A stretch of 64,000 nucleotides of DNA from Phlebiopsis flavidoalba (Eukaryota > Basidiomycota > Agaricomycetes > Polyporales > Phanerochaetaceae), in contig JAOCPU010000010.1 in the NCBI GenBank assembly GCA_035772785.1, positions 310,001 to 374,000 on the forward strand. The letters are read 5' to 3'. Made by a program: the position numbers and the translations under genes. Under the pieces are notes generated by a model. The model made no database searches. It was not told where the DNA came from and saw only the letters and a list, made by a program, of their open reading frames with translations. Shown piece after piece: positions 1-12,191 of the stretch (within the stretch, counting starts at the first letter, position 1; each line of letters opens with the position of its first letter).

Positions 1-566
1 GCACAAGTCTGGGCTATCGAGGTGCAGCGGCAAGTGCCACCGCCGTGATGTGTAAAGCCCGTCCTTAATTGCAGCAAGGAATGTGCCAAAAGGAAGGACG
101 AGGCGTTCGCCTCATAATGTTACGTCAAATCTCATGTTGACGCCAAATAGGACTGGCCAAGACACAAAGCCTTTTGTAATCCCGACGGGTCTCTCGACGA
201 TTAGGTCGCTGATCCACGCATCATCCGGTTTTTCGAGGGCAACCTCCTAGTCTCAGTCAAAACCCCGAGGCTGAGTCCACAAACGTTCACGAGTCGATCA
301 AAGTGGCCTACCAACTGTGCCTCGCTCTGCCGAAGATGTTGCAATCCTGATTGGCCCACCAGGCGGCGCGTCAACATGACTCTCCCAGACGGCAGAAGCG
401 TGGCTTTGGCGTCGAGCACCCTGTCGCCAGAGCTGATGAGGGAGGTCCAGCAGCTAATCCAAGGAATTAGTATATGATCCCAACTGTACAGCAGAGCAAG
501 GCTGAGAAAATAAGAGGATTCACCTTCGTTGGGGCCGATGTGTATTCTAACTTAAGGGGCCCTTCA
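1..566. other. no supported gene
   Basis: Only short open frames are present. A minus-strand frame at 201-419 has plausible amino-acid composition but no motif I recognise. It could be a relic or an exon of a gene that starts to the left of the window. I see no RNA gene or repeat here. Confidence 0.3.
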
Positions 567-3500
567 TTACAACGAATCATAGAATACACTAGCCGTTCGG
601 GTCATTACTGTACACATACATCCACAGAGAACGACAAACAAGAGAGGATCAACTACTAGATACAATTCATACATTCGCCCTCGCCCCCGACAGAATCTAG
701 TGCTTAACCCAAAAGAACGCACGAACATCACCACCAGCATACACCCCAGCATACACCCCGCCCTACCCACCTGCTGCCCGACCGCAAACATCCCAGCGAC
801 GCCATTCGCATGGGCCCCGCCCGCAGCGCCATGCTGCTGTGCTGTTGCTGCTTGGCGCACCATCTGGTCCATAATCGCGAGCTCCTCCGCGCTGAACTCG
901 AGCACCTGGCCGTGCGCCTGCGGATCAAAGCCGTAGCCGACGCCGAGCTCGGGGACGCCAAAGCCCGCCATGTCCGCGTTCGGCGCGCCGTGCGGCACGG
1001 GGCGCGGCCGCGCGCGCGACGCGGCGCCGCGGGTAGGTCCGAGATCATCAGTTCATGTTCATCCCGAATGTGTACCCGACGTCGATTGGTCCATGCTCGG
1101 CGCGTTACGACTCGAGCGTCGGGCTCGGCATCGTCGAGTGCGCGTAGAACTCGGCGCACTCTGGCGGCCCCGTTGCTTGCCGCCGCCGCGGGCCACCCGA
1201 ACGCGCTCACGCTCGGGCTCCGCGGGAAGTACGTCCCCGCCCGCGGGCGACATGGGTGATGCCGGGCCCCGAACGGCGACGCGGACGATGGTGGGCGTCG
1301 ACGCGGCGTCCTCCTCTGTCTTCTGGCGCACGGGGCTCGTCGCGCTCGAGTTGGCGCGCGCGCGTGCGCGCTTGTCCACGTCCTGCAGCTCGAACTTGAG
1401 GCTCGCGTCGCCGCCCCGCAGCAGGAGGCGAGGCTTCAGCGTCTCGTCAAAGAAGTTGAGCAGGATCTCGCGTGCGATCTCGGCCGTCTCCCAGGAGCGC
1501 CCGATGACGGCAAAGATTTTTTACTCGAGGCACGTTTCGACGTGCGAGAGCGACGACGCGAGGGTGACGCGCCCAGGCGGGGCCCTGAAATGGCCTGAAT
1601 CGCGCTGAGCACGAATACGGTGCCCGCGGAGAACGTGATCTGGACATGCGTCGTCGAGGTATAGCGCAAGTTGTAATTGTTGTGCCATATCCCAAGAAGG
1701 AGCATCATATTCTCCGCGGCACGATTGCAGAGCTAATAGAAACGATAAGGAGAAGCAGAGAAGCAGGCGGAACGGGTTCGTTAGTCAGACTCTGACGTAG
1801 CTCAGGCAAAACTCTCACCTTGACGTGATCGATATCGACGTTTCCCGGTTGGTTCGTCTGTAGAACGGACGGTGCAGAAGGATAAAGAGCCACCAGAACA
1901 TCAAGTGGACGGTCAGGCGGTGCGGCAGCGCAGACGGTCGCGTCGCGGCCGTGAGGTCCACCTCGGGCTGTCAACGAGTCTTTCCATGCGTTCAGCTCAA
2001 TGCTGCGAAACCCACGGCGGTCAGAAGAGGGAAACCAGGCGACCAAAGGAGCGGATGCGTACTCAAGCTCGCTCACGACCTGCAGATTTGGATGCTTGAA
2101 GTCCGTGCCAGGCCGTTCCTGGAATCAGAGCGGCGAACAATGAGCGCATGCGCCCCGCGCAGAGATCCGGGGCAAGGGAAAGGCTCACACAAAGTCCATC
2201 ACGCGCCGCCCGATCCGTAGGAGCTCGCACGTCGCCGCGAATACGCTCGCGATGTTGCTCTTTTGCGGCGGGAGGCCCGACGGCCTCCCACACCCACGGC
2301 TCGTGGTCGAACTCCGAGTCGACGAATGGCACAGGCACGACCTTGCCCTCATTGGGCGGCGCCATCGCGCAAGTCGCGCCCGATGTATAGAGACCAGCAT
2401 ACGTCCTGCGAAGCAAGGTTTGGCGATCGAATGAATACAGGCGGGAGAAGCGCACCTGGCAGAATGTCGCCCAGTACGCCCAATTCCGGTTCAGCATGTC
2501 GGATTCTTTTATTCGTCCGGACTTGGACGAGCGACGAGCAGTCGATCTGCAGGCCCGACTGTATGCGCGCGTGACCAGATATTCAATAACGCGTTTCTGC
2601 CTGCAACACATTGCACACTCACGAGCTTGCGTCATTCTACCCGCCATTCCTATCTCAGGCATTCAATACGCTTATTCTTGCCAAAACAAAAGAGTAGGGG
2701 AGAATGGGCTCACCGGCGTATAGATACCCCAGACTCTGCTCGCCTCTCGACGAGTAGAAACGTCGAGAGTAGACCAAGCGCACTCACGAACCCGACGCTG
2801 GGAGTGAGACAGTCCTTTTCGAGGTAGCTCTTCGCCTTGCGCGCAAACATGCGGCGGAACTCGATATCGTGCACCCGCGGGTCGTCCGAGTACGCCGTCG
2901 CGAGCGCGAGCAGCGCATTGTGCAGCATCGGGGTGTAGTGCGAGAGGCGCGGCACCGGCGCGGACGGCGGGAGCACCAGCGCGCGCGCGCATGTCCCGCA
3001 GGAAAGAGGCTCGGGACCACGCGGAAGCACCAGGAGGTGCAGAAACGGAAGAGGAGCGTCGAGGAGTCTGTGTATGCGCGCGCGTGAGCATGTCAAATGC
3101 GTATATGCTGCGGTCTATTACCTGTCGTGTTCGGCGCGGCTGAGCGGCGCTTCTTGGGGGTATCGGTGTGGCGAGACCAGTCGAAGACGGGAGACGGATT
3201 CGTGACTACCGTTTCCGGGGGGGACATGGCTGGAGCCTTCAATGGGCGTCGTCCCATCCGTTTTCGATTCGGGGGCGAGGCGGTATGCAGATGTCGGTCC
3301 ATACACTTCGACTTCGCCGTTTGTCAGCTATGCACTCTTGACAATTAGCACAAAGAGGTCTGGAGGCAGAAATGTGGCAATGTGAGACTGCGTACCACGA
3401 GATGTCGGGTGGCGCGATGAGCTGTTCGATTTCAGACTCGTCGTCCGAGTTACTTGGAGACTCGCCGTCTTCGTCGCCGTTGGGGTATAATGTCGTCGTC

Positions 3501-4014
3501 AATCTCAAACTTGGTGACAGGTGATGGGTGTGGTGAGAGAGACGACGAGCCCGCTGATCTTGCTGCGTCGGAGACGGAACCTGAACGCCTCGCCAGAGTA
3601 CGCGGGGCGGCGAGCTCACCTTCGAGCTCCCTGACGCGTTGCCTCGAGACTCTTGATGTGGTTGACAAGGGACTCAAAGTGTTGCTGGGCGGTGGGGCCT
3701 TCTTAGGCTGTTTCGCGTCCCCAGGTGCACTGCGGGGAGGCATGAGAACGGACTCGGTCAGCGGTCGCATGGGCCAAGGGACGACGGACCTCCTCTGCCC
3801 GCCCTGAAATCACGACATGGACCGCAGACAGGCTGCTGGCCGTCGCACTTGCTCTTTCTGTGGAAAGCGTACAAGATGAGCATATGGATTGATGGTCCGA
3901 CAGAGCGGGGTGCCAAAGCGGGCGGACTGACCGTCGCCTGCAGTGGTTGCAGGCCTGGCGGGCGTATGTGCCGCGCCCAGAGCCTGTCTTGGTCGTCCGC
4001 CGTTCTTCCTTCAT
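567..4014 (-). CDS. Zn2Cys6 binuclear-cluster transcription factor
   Basis: A fungal-type nuclear regulator that would bind DNA through a Zn(II)2Cys6 cluster. The first exon starts at the ATG complement of 4012-4014 and reads RGTYARQACNHCRRR. A short intron (about 3866-3925) then joins it to KSKCDGQQPVCGPC, giving the classic spacing of cysteines. The sixth cysteine lies in the next segment, before WGRETA, and is followed by a QQHFESLVNHIKSLE stretch typical of the dimerising linker in basidiomycete members. Around 2820-2960 the minus strand encodes HYTPMLHNALLALATAYSDD and FRRMFARKAKSYLEKDCL, the opening of the fungal-specific regulatory (middle homology) domain. A C-terminal tail with SAEELAIMDQMVRQ is at 830-920. 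Several exons and frame breaks intervene, and the 3' end is the first stop in the tail frame. Target genes are unknown; the divergently placed amino-acid permease is a natural candidate, but only by position. Confidence 0.8.
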
Positions 4015-5037
4015 CGCCGGGCGTGGGTGGTGGTGGTCTGCGAGAGAGCTTGGGCGCAGACCGACGGCCTGTACGAGCGAGCAGTAGCGAGGGGAGAAAA
4101 GTCTGTGGTTAGGGTTAGGTACCTCCAGATCGAACAACAGCTGACTCCCGAAATGACAAATGATCACACCCACGGAGTCCCGCACAGCTCTCTTTGCCAC
4201 ACGACGACGCATCTCTCCACCGCAGCGACGGCGCGGGAACGCACGGCTTGCCCAAGGATGAGGCAGCCACGGCGGGGGCGACAGCGTCGGGGCACGCCAT
4301 ATATGGCCAGACCGACGCGGACGTCGAGCGCAACCAATGAAACAGACTGCTAACCCGGGTAATGACATAGCCAGCTCGACTCGCAAACACAGCCTTTGCA
4401 GTTGGTCGGCCGAAGGCTCTCGACCGCCCACGAGCGCCGACTCGCCCGAGACGTAAGGGCAACACATATGGTGCCAATGTCGCTTGTCCGACTGTTCGGG
4501 AAGGCGAGCTGCCCGATCAGGCCCACTATCGCGCAAAACACACGTAGAATTCGCGTCGATGACGTCGAATCACATGGTCTATTTTCCGGCGAGCATCGGG
4601 ACCCAGGCCGGCAAATCAAAGTGCAGTGAGCGTGCGTCAGTCGCTCAGGGTTTGATGCGCTCTTGTTGTCACAACCCTATTCTCCTCGGACATGCATCAA
4701 CACGTGCTTGTCAATGCACTTTGCACTACGCCCGCCACCTCTGTCGCGAGCACGCCGCGCACAACGGCGAGCAGCGCGGCGCGTGCAACGAGGCCGCACC
4801 TGGAGCCCGCCCATGGCCGGTGCGGCTGAACGCTTAGCATCCGTCGCTCTGCCGCCGGCGGCAAAACGCCATCCCCAATTAGAGTGCCTTGCACAATTTC
4901 CCGTCCATTGCAGCTGCAGCTCTAGGTCGTGCGTACCGCGCCCTTGGCCCTTGGCACAGAGGCCATATATTATCCCGCTCTTGCCTCTCCTCTGCCATCT
5001 GCCCCCGCCTCGTCGCCCGATCGCAGTGCCGCTCACC
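4015..5037. promoter_or_regulatory. divergent intergenic region
   Basis: About 1 kb separates the start of the Zn2Cys6 regulator (leftward) from the start of the amino-acid permease (rightward), so it should hold both promoters. A TATA-like stretch (CATATATTATCC) lies at about 4966-4977, some 60 bases before the permease ATG. Open frames across this region have biased, arginine-rich composition and no recognisable domain. Confidence 0.4.
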
Positions 5038-7575
5038 ATGGCCTCCCTCCCGTACAAGCCGTCCCCGAGCGCGTCCTCGCTCGACGAAAAGCAGAGCAGC
5101 GTCGACGTCGAGAAGCGCGGAAGATCCCCTCGTCGGACGAAAAGGATGCGTCGAGGACCACCTGGCAACGCATTGTCGCGGGCGACGCGCAGGAGGGCTA
5201 CCAAACCCAGCGTGCACTCAGTTGCTCGCCACATTACTATGATTGGTGCGTCCCCTGCACTGACGATTCCAAGATAGTTTTTTTGACCATCATGCCAGCC
5301 ATCGGAAGGGACCATTGGCACGGGCATTTTCCTCAGTGCTTGGCTCGGTACGTCCCCGAGACCGTCGCGCCTTGCCGTATAATACTGATTATACCCTGTA
5401 GGCTGTTTCGACTGCAGGCCCTGGTGGCGCACTCGTCTCATACTTTAATTGTCGGCCTTTTCTGCTACAGTGTTTGTCATTGCTCTGTGCGCATTTCCGC
5501 TGTTCTGAATGGTCCCACCCTTGCTGACGCGCTTGCGTAGCGGCGAAATGGCCTCATACATCCACGGTTACTTGGTACATTCTCTCAGTTTTTGCTACTC
5601 GCTCGTTGTGTCCCCGTCGTTAGGCTTTACTCTTGGTGCGTCGGCTCATCATACACTAGCATATATGCCGCTCACCCTCAAACCTCAGGCTGTCGGAACT
5701 ACTGGCTTCAGTGGTCGCTCTCCATCCGTAAGTGACCGCATATTATCCTGATCCACCCATCTGACTGTTCCATACAGCCAGTGAACTCACTGCTGCAGCT
5801 GTCATCCTGCAGGTTCGTAAAACAACGTTTTGCTCGTGATGCTTTGAGCATTAACATCGCACCGATAGTTCTGGACGACAAAAAGCTGCCAAACATGGGA
5901 GTGGGCTCTAGATCATTATCGTCCCGATGTTTGCCATGCAGCTGATCCATGTCCGAGTATACGGTGCGCCTGACCAGCCAACATTTCACTGCACATCAGA
6001 TTTATTCTTTTGCAGGAGAATCCGAGTACTGGTTTGCCCTCATCAAAGTGGTCCTCATCGTACTCTTCATCATCGTGGGCCTCATCTATGACTGGGGAGG
6101 TGTCATCGGGCACCCGAGGACCTGTGAGTTCGACTGCTTTTCATTCTGTTGAAACCGCATGACAACTTCTCTTCCAGGGCCTGTCCAACTTCCACAACGG
6201 CCAAGCGTTCGTTGGAGGCTTCCACGCGTTTGCACGCCACAGTTTTGCCCAGGAAACCTTTGCCTACGCGTTCTTCTTCGTGTTTTCGGTGGTGTCGAAA
6301 TTGTTACTATCACCGCAGGCGAGTCCAGCAAACCTCACATCACCATCCCTCGGGCCGTCAAGGCGACTTTTTTACCGCATTGTCATCTTCTACTTCCTCA
6401 CAATTTTGACAATCGGTCTGTCGGCATCAATACTGGCAGGATGAGAACTCTGCTCAAAATTTTTGGTTGCTGTTTATCCCCCCAAATGCTTAGTTGGTAC
6501 GCCCTATGGTTATCTTCTCATGGCATATGATCACACACAACCTCACAAGTGACATAGACTCCACTTGACGTCGCCGCATCGCCCATCACGCGTCGTGTCT
6601 TCTGTACGCGCCCGGTTTCGGCGCCGCTTGTACACCTCTCCTCGTTAAACGCCGTCCTACTCACCCGCCGTGCTCTCCGCGACCAAACTCGTGCTTCTAC
6701 GCCTCCTCCCCGCATGATGCTCGCGCTCTCGCGCGCCGGGCCACGCGCCCCGCGCATCTTCGGGGGCTGGGTGAACCGCCGCGGCGTGTCCGATCCCCGC
6801 GAACCTGCCTCACGCTCGCCGTCTCGTGCCTCACCTTCCTCACCCACACGATCTGGGGCGACGGCGTCGTCTTCACGTGGTTCATCAACCTCACCGGCAT
6901 CTCGTCGCTCCTCGTCTGGGGCACACCAATCGGCGCCATCTCCCTCCGCTTCCGCGCGGCCGCCTGGCGTGGCACCTCAGGGGGCCGCGACCTCTCCGAC
7001 CTGCCCCTACCGCCACCGCTCTTCCGTCCTCCCCCCGTCCCTGGTCCCCGTCGGATCGTCCGTTCGTCCTCTGCGATTTTCCTCCTCTTCATGGCGCAGG
7101 GCTACGCACCGCCGTCGCGCAGGAGCCCTTCGAAGTCCGCCGTACGCACACCCCCTTCTCTTCTCCTCCTCACTTCATTAGTACTAACACACACCCGCAG
7201 AATATCATCGCGACGTACATCGGCGTCGCGCTCTTAACGTCCTCGCCTACGCACGGCCACACCATCTACCGACACCGCTCCGTCAAGCAGCGAAACCGCG
7301 CCACTTTGTCCGGCCCTCGCACTGAGGTCGACCTCGACACCGACGCCGTGTGGCCGGCGCGCGGCCGGAGGGCAAGGTCGTCCGTGAGCCGCGAGGCGGC
7401 GGAGCGTGCGGACCCCCGTGATGAGGCTGGAGAGGGCAGGAGTACTCGGGCGTCCGCCTTTGGGGCGCAGGGCGAGCAGGGGGCGTTCCAACGCCATTTA
7501 GAGAACGCGTTGGTGTTGGTGGGACGAATACGGACAGGTGTGGTGTCTCCGGCTCGTAGGGTGCTTAGGTTATAA
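5038..7575 (+). CDS. amino-acid permease (APC/AAP family)
   Basis: A plasma-membrane amino-acid/proton symporter of the fungal AAP group. The start ATG at 5038 has a good CACC context. The N-terminal cytosolic tail is serine-rich and is followed by RHITMIG (5228-5248), the conserved entry to TM1. Pieces of the rest are readable across introns and frame breaks: a TIGTGIFLS-like TM1 loop near 5310, ESEYWFALIKVVLIVLFIIV with a further TM at 6019-6090, a FHNGQAFVGGF stretch near 6190, GGVEIVTITAGESSKP near 6285-6335 (conserved in AAPs), ASSRMMLALSRAG near 6705, FTWFINLTGISSLLVWG near 6870, and a last membrane segment NIIATYIGVAL at 7200-7232. The acidic C-terminal tail contains EVDLDTDAVWP. Up to about ten introns and at least four indels break the frame. 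The exact stop is uncertain; 7575 is the end of the last open frame. Substrate range cannot be told from sequence. Confidence 0.85.
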
Positions 7576-7912
7576 CTTTTGTAATGCATTTTTTGGTTGT
7601 TTAAAAAGTAGGTAATGCTTTTCGCGTGTTCAGTTGTACATAGGACGTTGCTTCAACAGCTTTGGATTGGTGGAATTTCAACAAATTCTGACACGGTCAT
7701 TATCAACTTTGTATGAATATTGACAGACGTCGCTGGCATCATGTCTGCTACCACATCCTGCATTCAGCACCCTCCGCGTACCCCTCTGTGCGCCTGCCAC
7801 AATCCAGCTATTCCGCGCCAGAAAATCAGACTCGCCGCAGGCCCACGCACCGCCCCTCGGTCCGCAAACTCGTCTCTAACCTCATAAAAGCGAAACGCCC
7901 GCTTGGGAAACG
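7576..7912. other. convergent intergenic region
   Basis: A short gap between the 3' ends of the permease (+) and the hydrolase (-). It is AT-richer than its flanks and would hold both polyadenylation regions. No gene seen. Confidence 0.4.
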
Positions 7913-10268
7913 TCACGAGGCCGCCCTGTGCGCTCTGAGTTCGGCCGGGTTTGACGACACATCTGCGTGTCCGTCCTGGCAGATCGATCCCCGTGCGGGC
8001 AGCGTGCCGTTTGCGTAGTAGGCCCGCACGGTGAGCGCGGTGCAGGTGGAGAAGCCCGAGAGGGAGGTGTGCTGTGGTGACGATTAGCTTTGCGCTGGGT
8101 GTGTAGGGAGAAAAGGAGAGCGTTACGCCGGTGGAGTTTTGTTGGAGCAGGACAGAGTTTTCGAAGCCTGCAGACATGTTACGTGCGCTGGAGTCATAAT
8201 TGTCAGTATATTGTGTCAGAAGACAGATTAGGCACCATGCCCTATCGATGCTGGGGGTAACAGGGTCTTACGTTGCACGGGGTTAGATTTATCCGACGCG
8301 AAGAAAAACAGAACGCAAGAGCTAGCTTACCGAAGGTGTTGCTGATGAATAGGATAGGCGAGCTTGTATTCGTTGTGAATGATCCTGCATGATTCGTTAA
8401 CACAATGGAGCATCGTCAAATTGCGATCATGCGGTACCGTTGAAACTTGGTCTTTGGCTTTGATTTGCCATGTTCTGGATGATATTGTCCTCAGTGTGAA
8501 GATGCTGCAAAAGGCTAAAATCCACCTACGCGCAAGGCCCCGATCAGGCCAGGATACCACAACGCTCCCGCAAAGCTAGACGTCGCGGCCAGCTCTGCAT
8601 ATGCGGCTCTCGTGACCCATCCACCGTATGCAGCGCCTTGCCTGGCTATCTCCACACACGATCGGCGAGATCGAGTCAACAAAGCCAGCTACGAATGGCA
8701 CCGTGGGATCAAAGTGCGCACGTCGGCGAATGGACGCAAGAGCCTGCCCAAAAACGAGCCCTGGTATAGCGCCTCGCTGTTTTCCCCATGCTCGAGGGCG
8801 ACCACAGTGCTTGCGCCGTGGCGGGCCCATTTGCAAACGGCCAGTTAGAGCAGCTGCTGCGAAAAAGAGCGCGGTCATGACCGTGCTATAGTCCACCACG
8901 TCTGAAGCTGTGATGGCTGTACCATTGGACACGGGACACCGGGGGTCAACGTGAACGGCGTTGACGAGGTTGTCGACACGATCGCGGATTTCTTCCGTGG
9001 TGTTTGCCCATAATGCGCAGAGCTCAGGCCCCGCTTCGCCGACACAGGCCTTCGTAGACGGATGTGAAGTGTGGCGTTGTCGGTTTGAAGTAATGAGCTT
9101 CGGTCTACCCCTAGTGCACGGCATTTCAGATATACGCTTCCGCACGGCCTAGGTCGAGTTCTACCCTCATACCACTCATGTGCATTTCCCACTCCATCAA
9201 TGATAAAATGACCAACACACTCTCCGGGAACATGGCCGCAAACCTGTCACGGCTGGGGTCAATTGTTGGTGGCTGGGTGGGGCAAATCACGTCACTCACG
9301 TAGAGCCAAGAATAGAGCCATACCTGGAGGGAGAAGATGAGGATCGTTCAGAGCACAAATGAATGGCACTTACGAGACGCCCCAATATATTAATTGACCT
9401 TGTCAGACCCGAACGCGCGAGCAATGTTGAGCATGTCTGTCGCAACTGCAGGCGTAGATACAGACTCAATTGCAACGATGGTTGTACTCTCTCTTACGCA
9501 AGGTTGTTGAAAACCGCGTTCAGAGCGTACGCCCGGCCGAATGAAGACACGGATTCGTTGAGGTTATACGGATACGAGCTGAGAAGGTCAAGAGCTTCTA
9601 TTTGGTTTTCGAAAAGGGTCAGTGGTGGGGTCGAGAAAACCAATACCTATGGAACAACATGAGCGAGCATGGAAGATGCTACATACTAAACGGCCTACCA
9701 CGAGGATCGAATCCCACAAGATCATACTCAGGGCCGATAATTGCGCGAAAGTAGTATCCCAGTTCGCGCAGAAAGTGCACACCAGAGTTTTCCGGGACCA
9801 CCTACGCATGAACAGATAAGTAATTAGACATGATATCCCGTGAAGGTCCGTCAGAGGCTGACCGTACCAGGATTGAAGAGGATCGCTCCACGGTACTTGG
9901 GATCCTCAGTGGAATAGTTTGAAGGTGAGATTATCATTGCTATCTGGGCTTCTCCGGCACTGGGATCGGAGTATTGCAGAGGCATCTACGCGAGCATCTT
10001 GATTTTAATATCTTTACACCAATATATGAACATCGAATACGTCACAAACCGTGAGTTTAGCACATTGGTATCGTGTCGTAACATGGTGTTCGCGTGAGGC
10101 TGCCGGAGGAGGGTAGCTAGACCATTGTCAGAATTGACATTCAAGCGTGATTACATTGGAAGCTCACCGCTGTCCAATTGAAGGTAGTGTCACGAGTATC
10201 TAGCCGAGCTGCTTCGGTGAGCACGATTCCTGTCAACGCAAAAGCAAAGGGAGCGGTGAGCAGCATCA
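7913..10268 (-). CDS. secreted alpha/beta hydrolase with TAP-like C-terminal domain
   Basis: A serine hydrolase of the tripeptidyl-aminopeptidase-like fold. The start is the ATG complement of 10266-10268. The first residues MMLLTAPFAFALTG form a signal-peptide-like hydrophobic stretch, and WTA closes the exon. Next come VPLQYSDPSAGEAQIAMII and YRGAILFNPG (9865-9985), the N-terminal beta strands. Then follow GVHFLRELGYYFRAIIGP and EYDLVGFDPRG (9695-9800), which form the oxyanion-hole region of this family. Near 8870-9000 is a helix-rich part with DRVDNLVNAVHVDP. The C-terminal TAP-like domain is clear at 7960-8150: a frame break separates FENSVLLQQNSTG from STCTALTVRAYYANGTLPAR, the conserved end of the family. 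I did not locate the catalytic GxSxG unambiguously because of introns and frame breaks. The true stop may differ by some tens of bases. Confidence 0.75.
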
Positions 10269-10841
10269 TAGGTCGAAGCTCAAAGGCGGGACTGCAACAT
10301 CGAGTCACTCTTTCCACATGTTCTTAAATATCCCTCACGCGCCGGTGGTCAGAATACGCATGACAAACACAGAATGAAGACAACTCTGCGGACGCGTCAG
10401 GTACAGTCTAAAGGCCTGTATGTGTTCAGTAGCCGTACTCAACGGTCTATCCATGTATTTGACAGGGGCGCAGACGTATAATCATCTCACCGTGACAGTT
10501 CCACATGGTTGCACAGTTCCTGAGAGAGAAAATAGGACCCGCAGATCCCGCCGAAATTCGGAATGCACAGGTCGTGTGTCACGGAGCCGTACACGCCTTT
10601 TCGTCTGGCTAGATGCCGCGCCCTGCCCCCTTGCCGTACAAGCAGCTATAGCGCTTTGCAGAGTTTTATTACGCCGCAGTTTTCAACAATTGAGGATATC
10701 TGGCTCCTACGAAAGGGCACACAATCAGAAAAAAAAGCAGCACCGCTGATGTGTAGGGAAGAGACAAGCCGCGCTAGGGCGCCGCGGCCGTTTTACTCCG
10801 AGCACCCTTGATTGGCGTGAGTTGATGGTGTCCAGCGTTTA
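10269..10841. other. upstream region of the hydrolase
   Basis: Intergenic sequence with an AAATATCC TATA-like site near 10325, about 60 bases upstream of the hydrolase start. No convincing coding sequence. Confidence 0.3.
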
Positions 10842-11953
10842 CAGTGCTTTGCATATGAAACTGGAGTCGCGCGATTTTCGAAAAATTATTTGGCTCGCGC
10901 AAATAAAGCCTTATATAGTATCGAAAAACCCGTCACACTATGTCACAAGGGAAATGAAAGGCCACTTTGGCTGTCACGGCAAAGCAGAGAAGACTATTCC
11001 CATGCTCTTACGAAGTGAAGAGCTCGATGAACAATGAAAGAGGCGAATAAGTGTTCTTTTTCCTAGCTTACCGTCCGGGTATTACCTGCCGGCAAGCCTC
11101 AGGAGGTCAAGGGCTTTTGCCTTCACCAGTCTTGAAGCAAATGAATCAGACAGAAAGATAGCGTACCTCAAGCAGTATACATACAGCGCCTCACAGAACC
11201 TCCGCCACACTCCAGTAAGTTCGGGGATACTTACTGCTTCCGCTCGAGTCATACTGGGACCAAGCCTTCAAGCTTCAAGATTGGAGTCATTGGGAGATGG
11301 TCCGCAGTAATAGTGGGATGCCGAGAGGTAATTGTCAATGTCTGATGGCTCTTATGGTATGATAGAAGTCGAATGAGGTAGTAAAACGTCGGGACAGTGG
11401 AGGCCGCACGCTCTCGATGAGCGTCGGGCGCTAGGAATATGTTGGAGCGCCCGTGTCGGACGCTGTCGGCAAAGCGCTTAGGAATATATATCCGCGACCT
11501 CGCTCTCCGACTCCACTACGACACCTGCTAATCAGCTATACAATACGCTAAAACACAGCAAATATATGCACATAGTGAGGAAACACCGTGCACAAGGCCC
11601 AATGGATTGTTTACGAGATGTGGTGGTCGCTCTACCCGGTGACCATTCCTTGCTTTCCGCGTTTGTCCGTATTCCTCAGTGCGGAAGACGAATAGTAACT
11701 CATGCCACTCAAATGGATACCATGTGTAAGTAACACCGACATGATCCTTACGACTATGATTGAGGAGCCTGCAGAGTCAGTGTAGCACAATACTGCATGT
11801 CTTTGCTTGTATTGCCCGTCACCGCTGCTGCTCGCTCAACGGCTGTGACGACGCCCTGTGACGTTCCAGCTACTATATATGGTTTGGTTTGCGCGAGCCA
11901 AATAATTTTCGAAAATCGCGCGACTGCCAGTTTCATATGCAAAGCACCCCCTG
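10842..11953. mobile_element. 1.1-kb TA-flanked TIR element (pogo/Fot1-like MITE candidate)
   Basis: The two ends are long inverted repeats. The left end begins CAGTGCTTTGCATATGAAAC (10842) and continues through CGCGCGATTTTCGAAAA and TTATTTGGCTCGCGCAAA to about 10905. The right end, read on the other strand from 11953, begins CAGGGGGTGCTTTGCATATG and carries the same blocks. Both ends abut TA (10840-10841 and 11954-11955), the target duplication of Tc1/mariner and pogo-type elements. Similar short peptides read from both ends are a by-product of the inverted repeat. I see no DDE transposase in the 1-kb interior, so it is probably non-autonomous. Confidence 0.65.
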
Positions 11954-12191
11954 TACTATACGAGCACTGCAAGGAATCATCCTATGAACGATAGACGTTA
12001 ATAGCTAATATTTTAAAGCGTGAATTACCACAAGAGTCGCCCAGACTACATCAAGAGCCTCCTCTCATCTGCCAGAATTGAACATGGGCTGAAGGGTGAC
12101 GAGGGATAATTTAATTCACTTTCCAAGAGTATTTAGTACATACATTGAACACGTCATGAATATTGCCGGAGTCACAGGGTAGAACCCAAGG

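Noticed and set aside
10822..11037. Small protein similar to a second frame at 11,754-11,972
   Set aside because: The similarity is nucleotide-level and comes from the inverted ends of a TIR element, not from paired genes.
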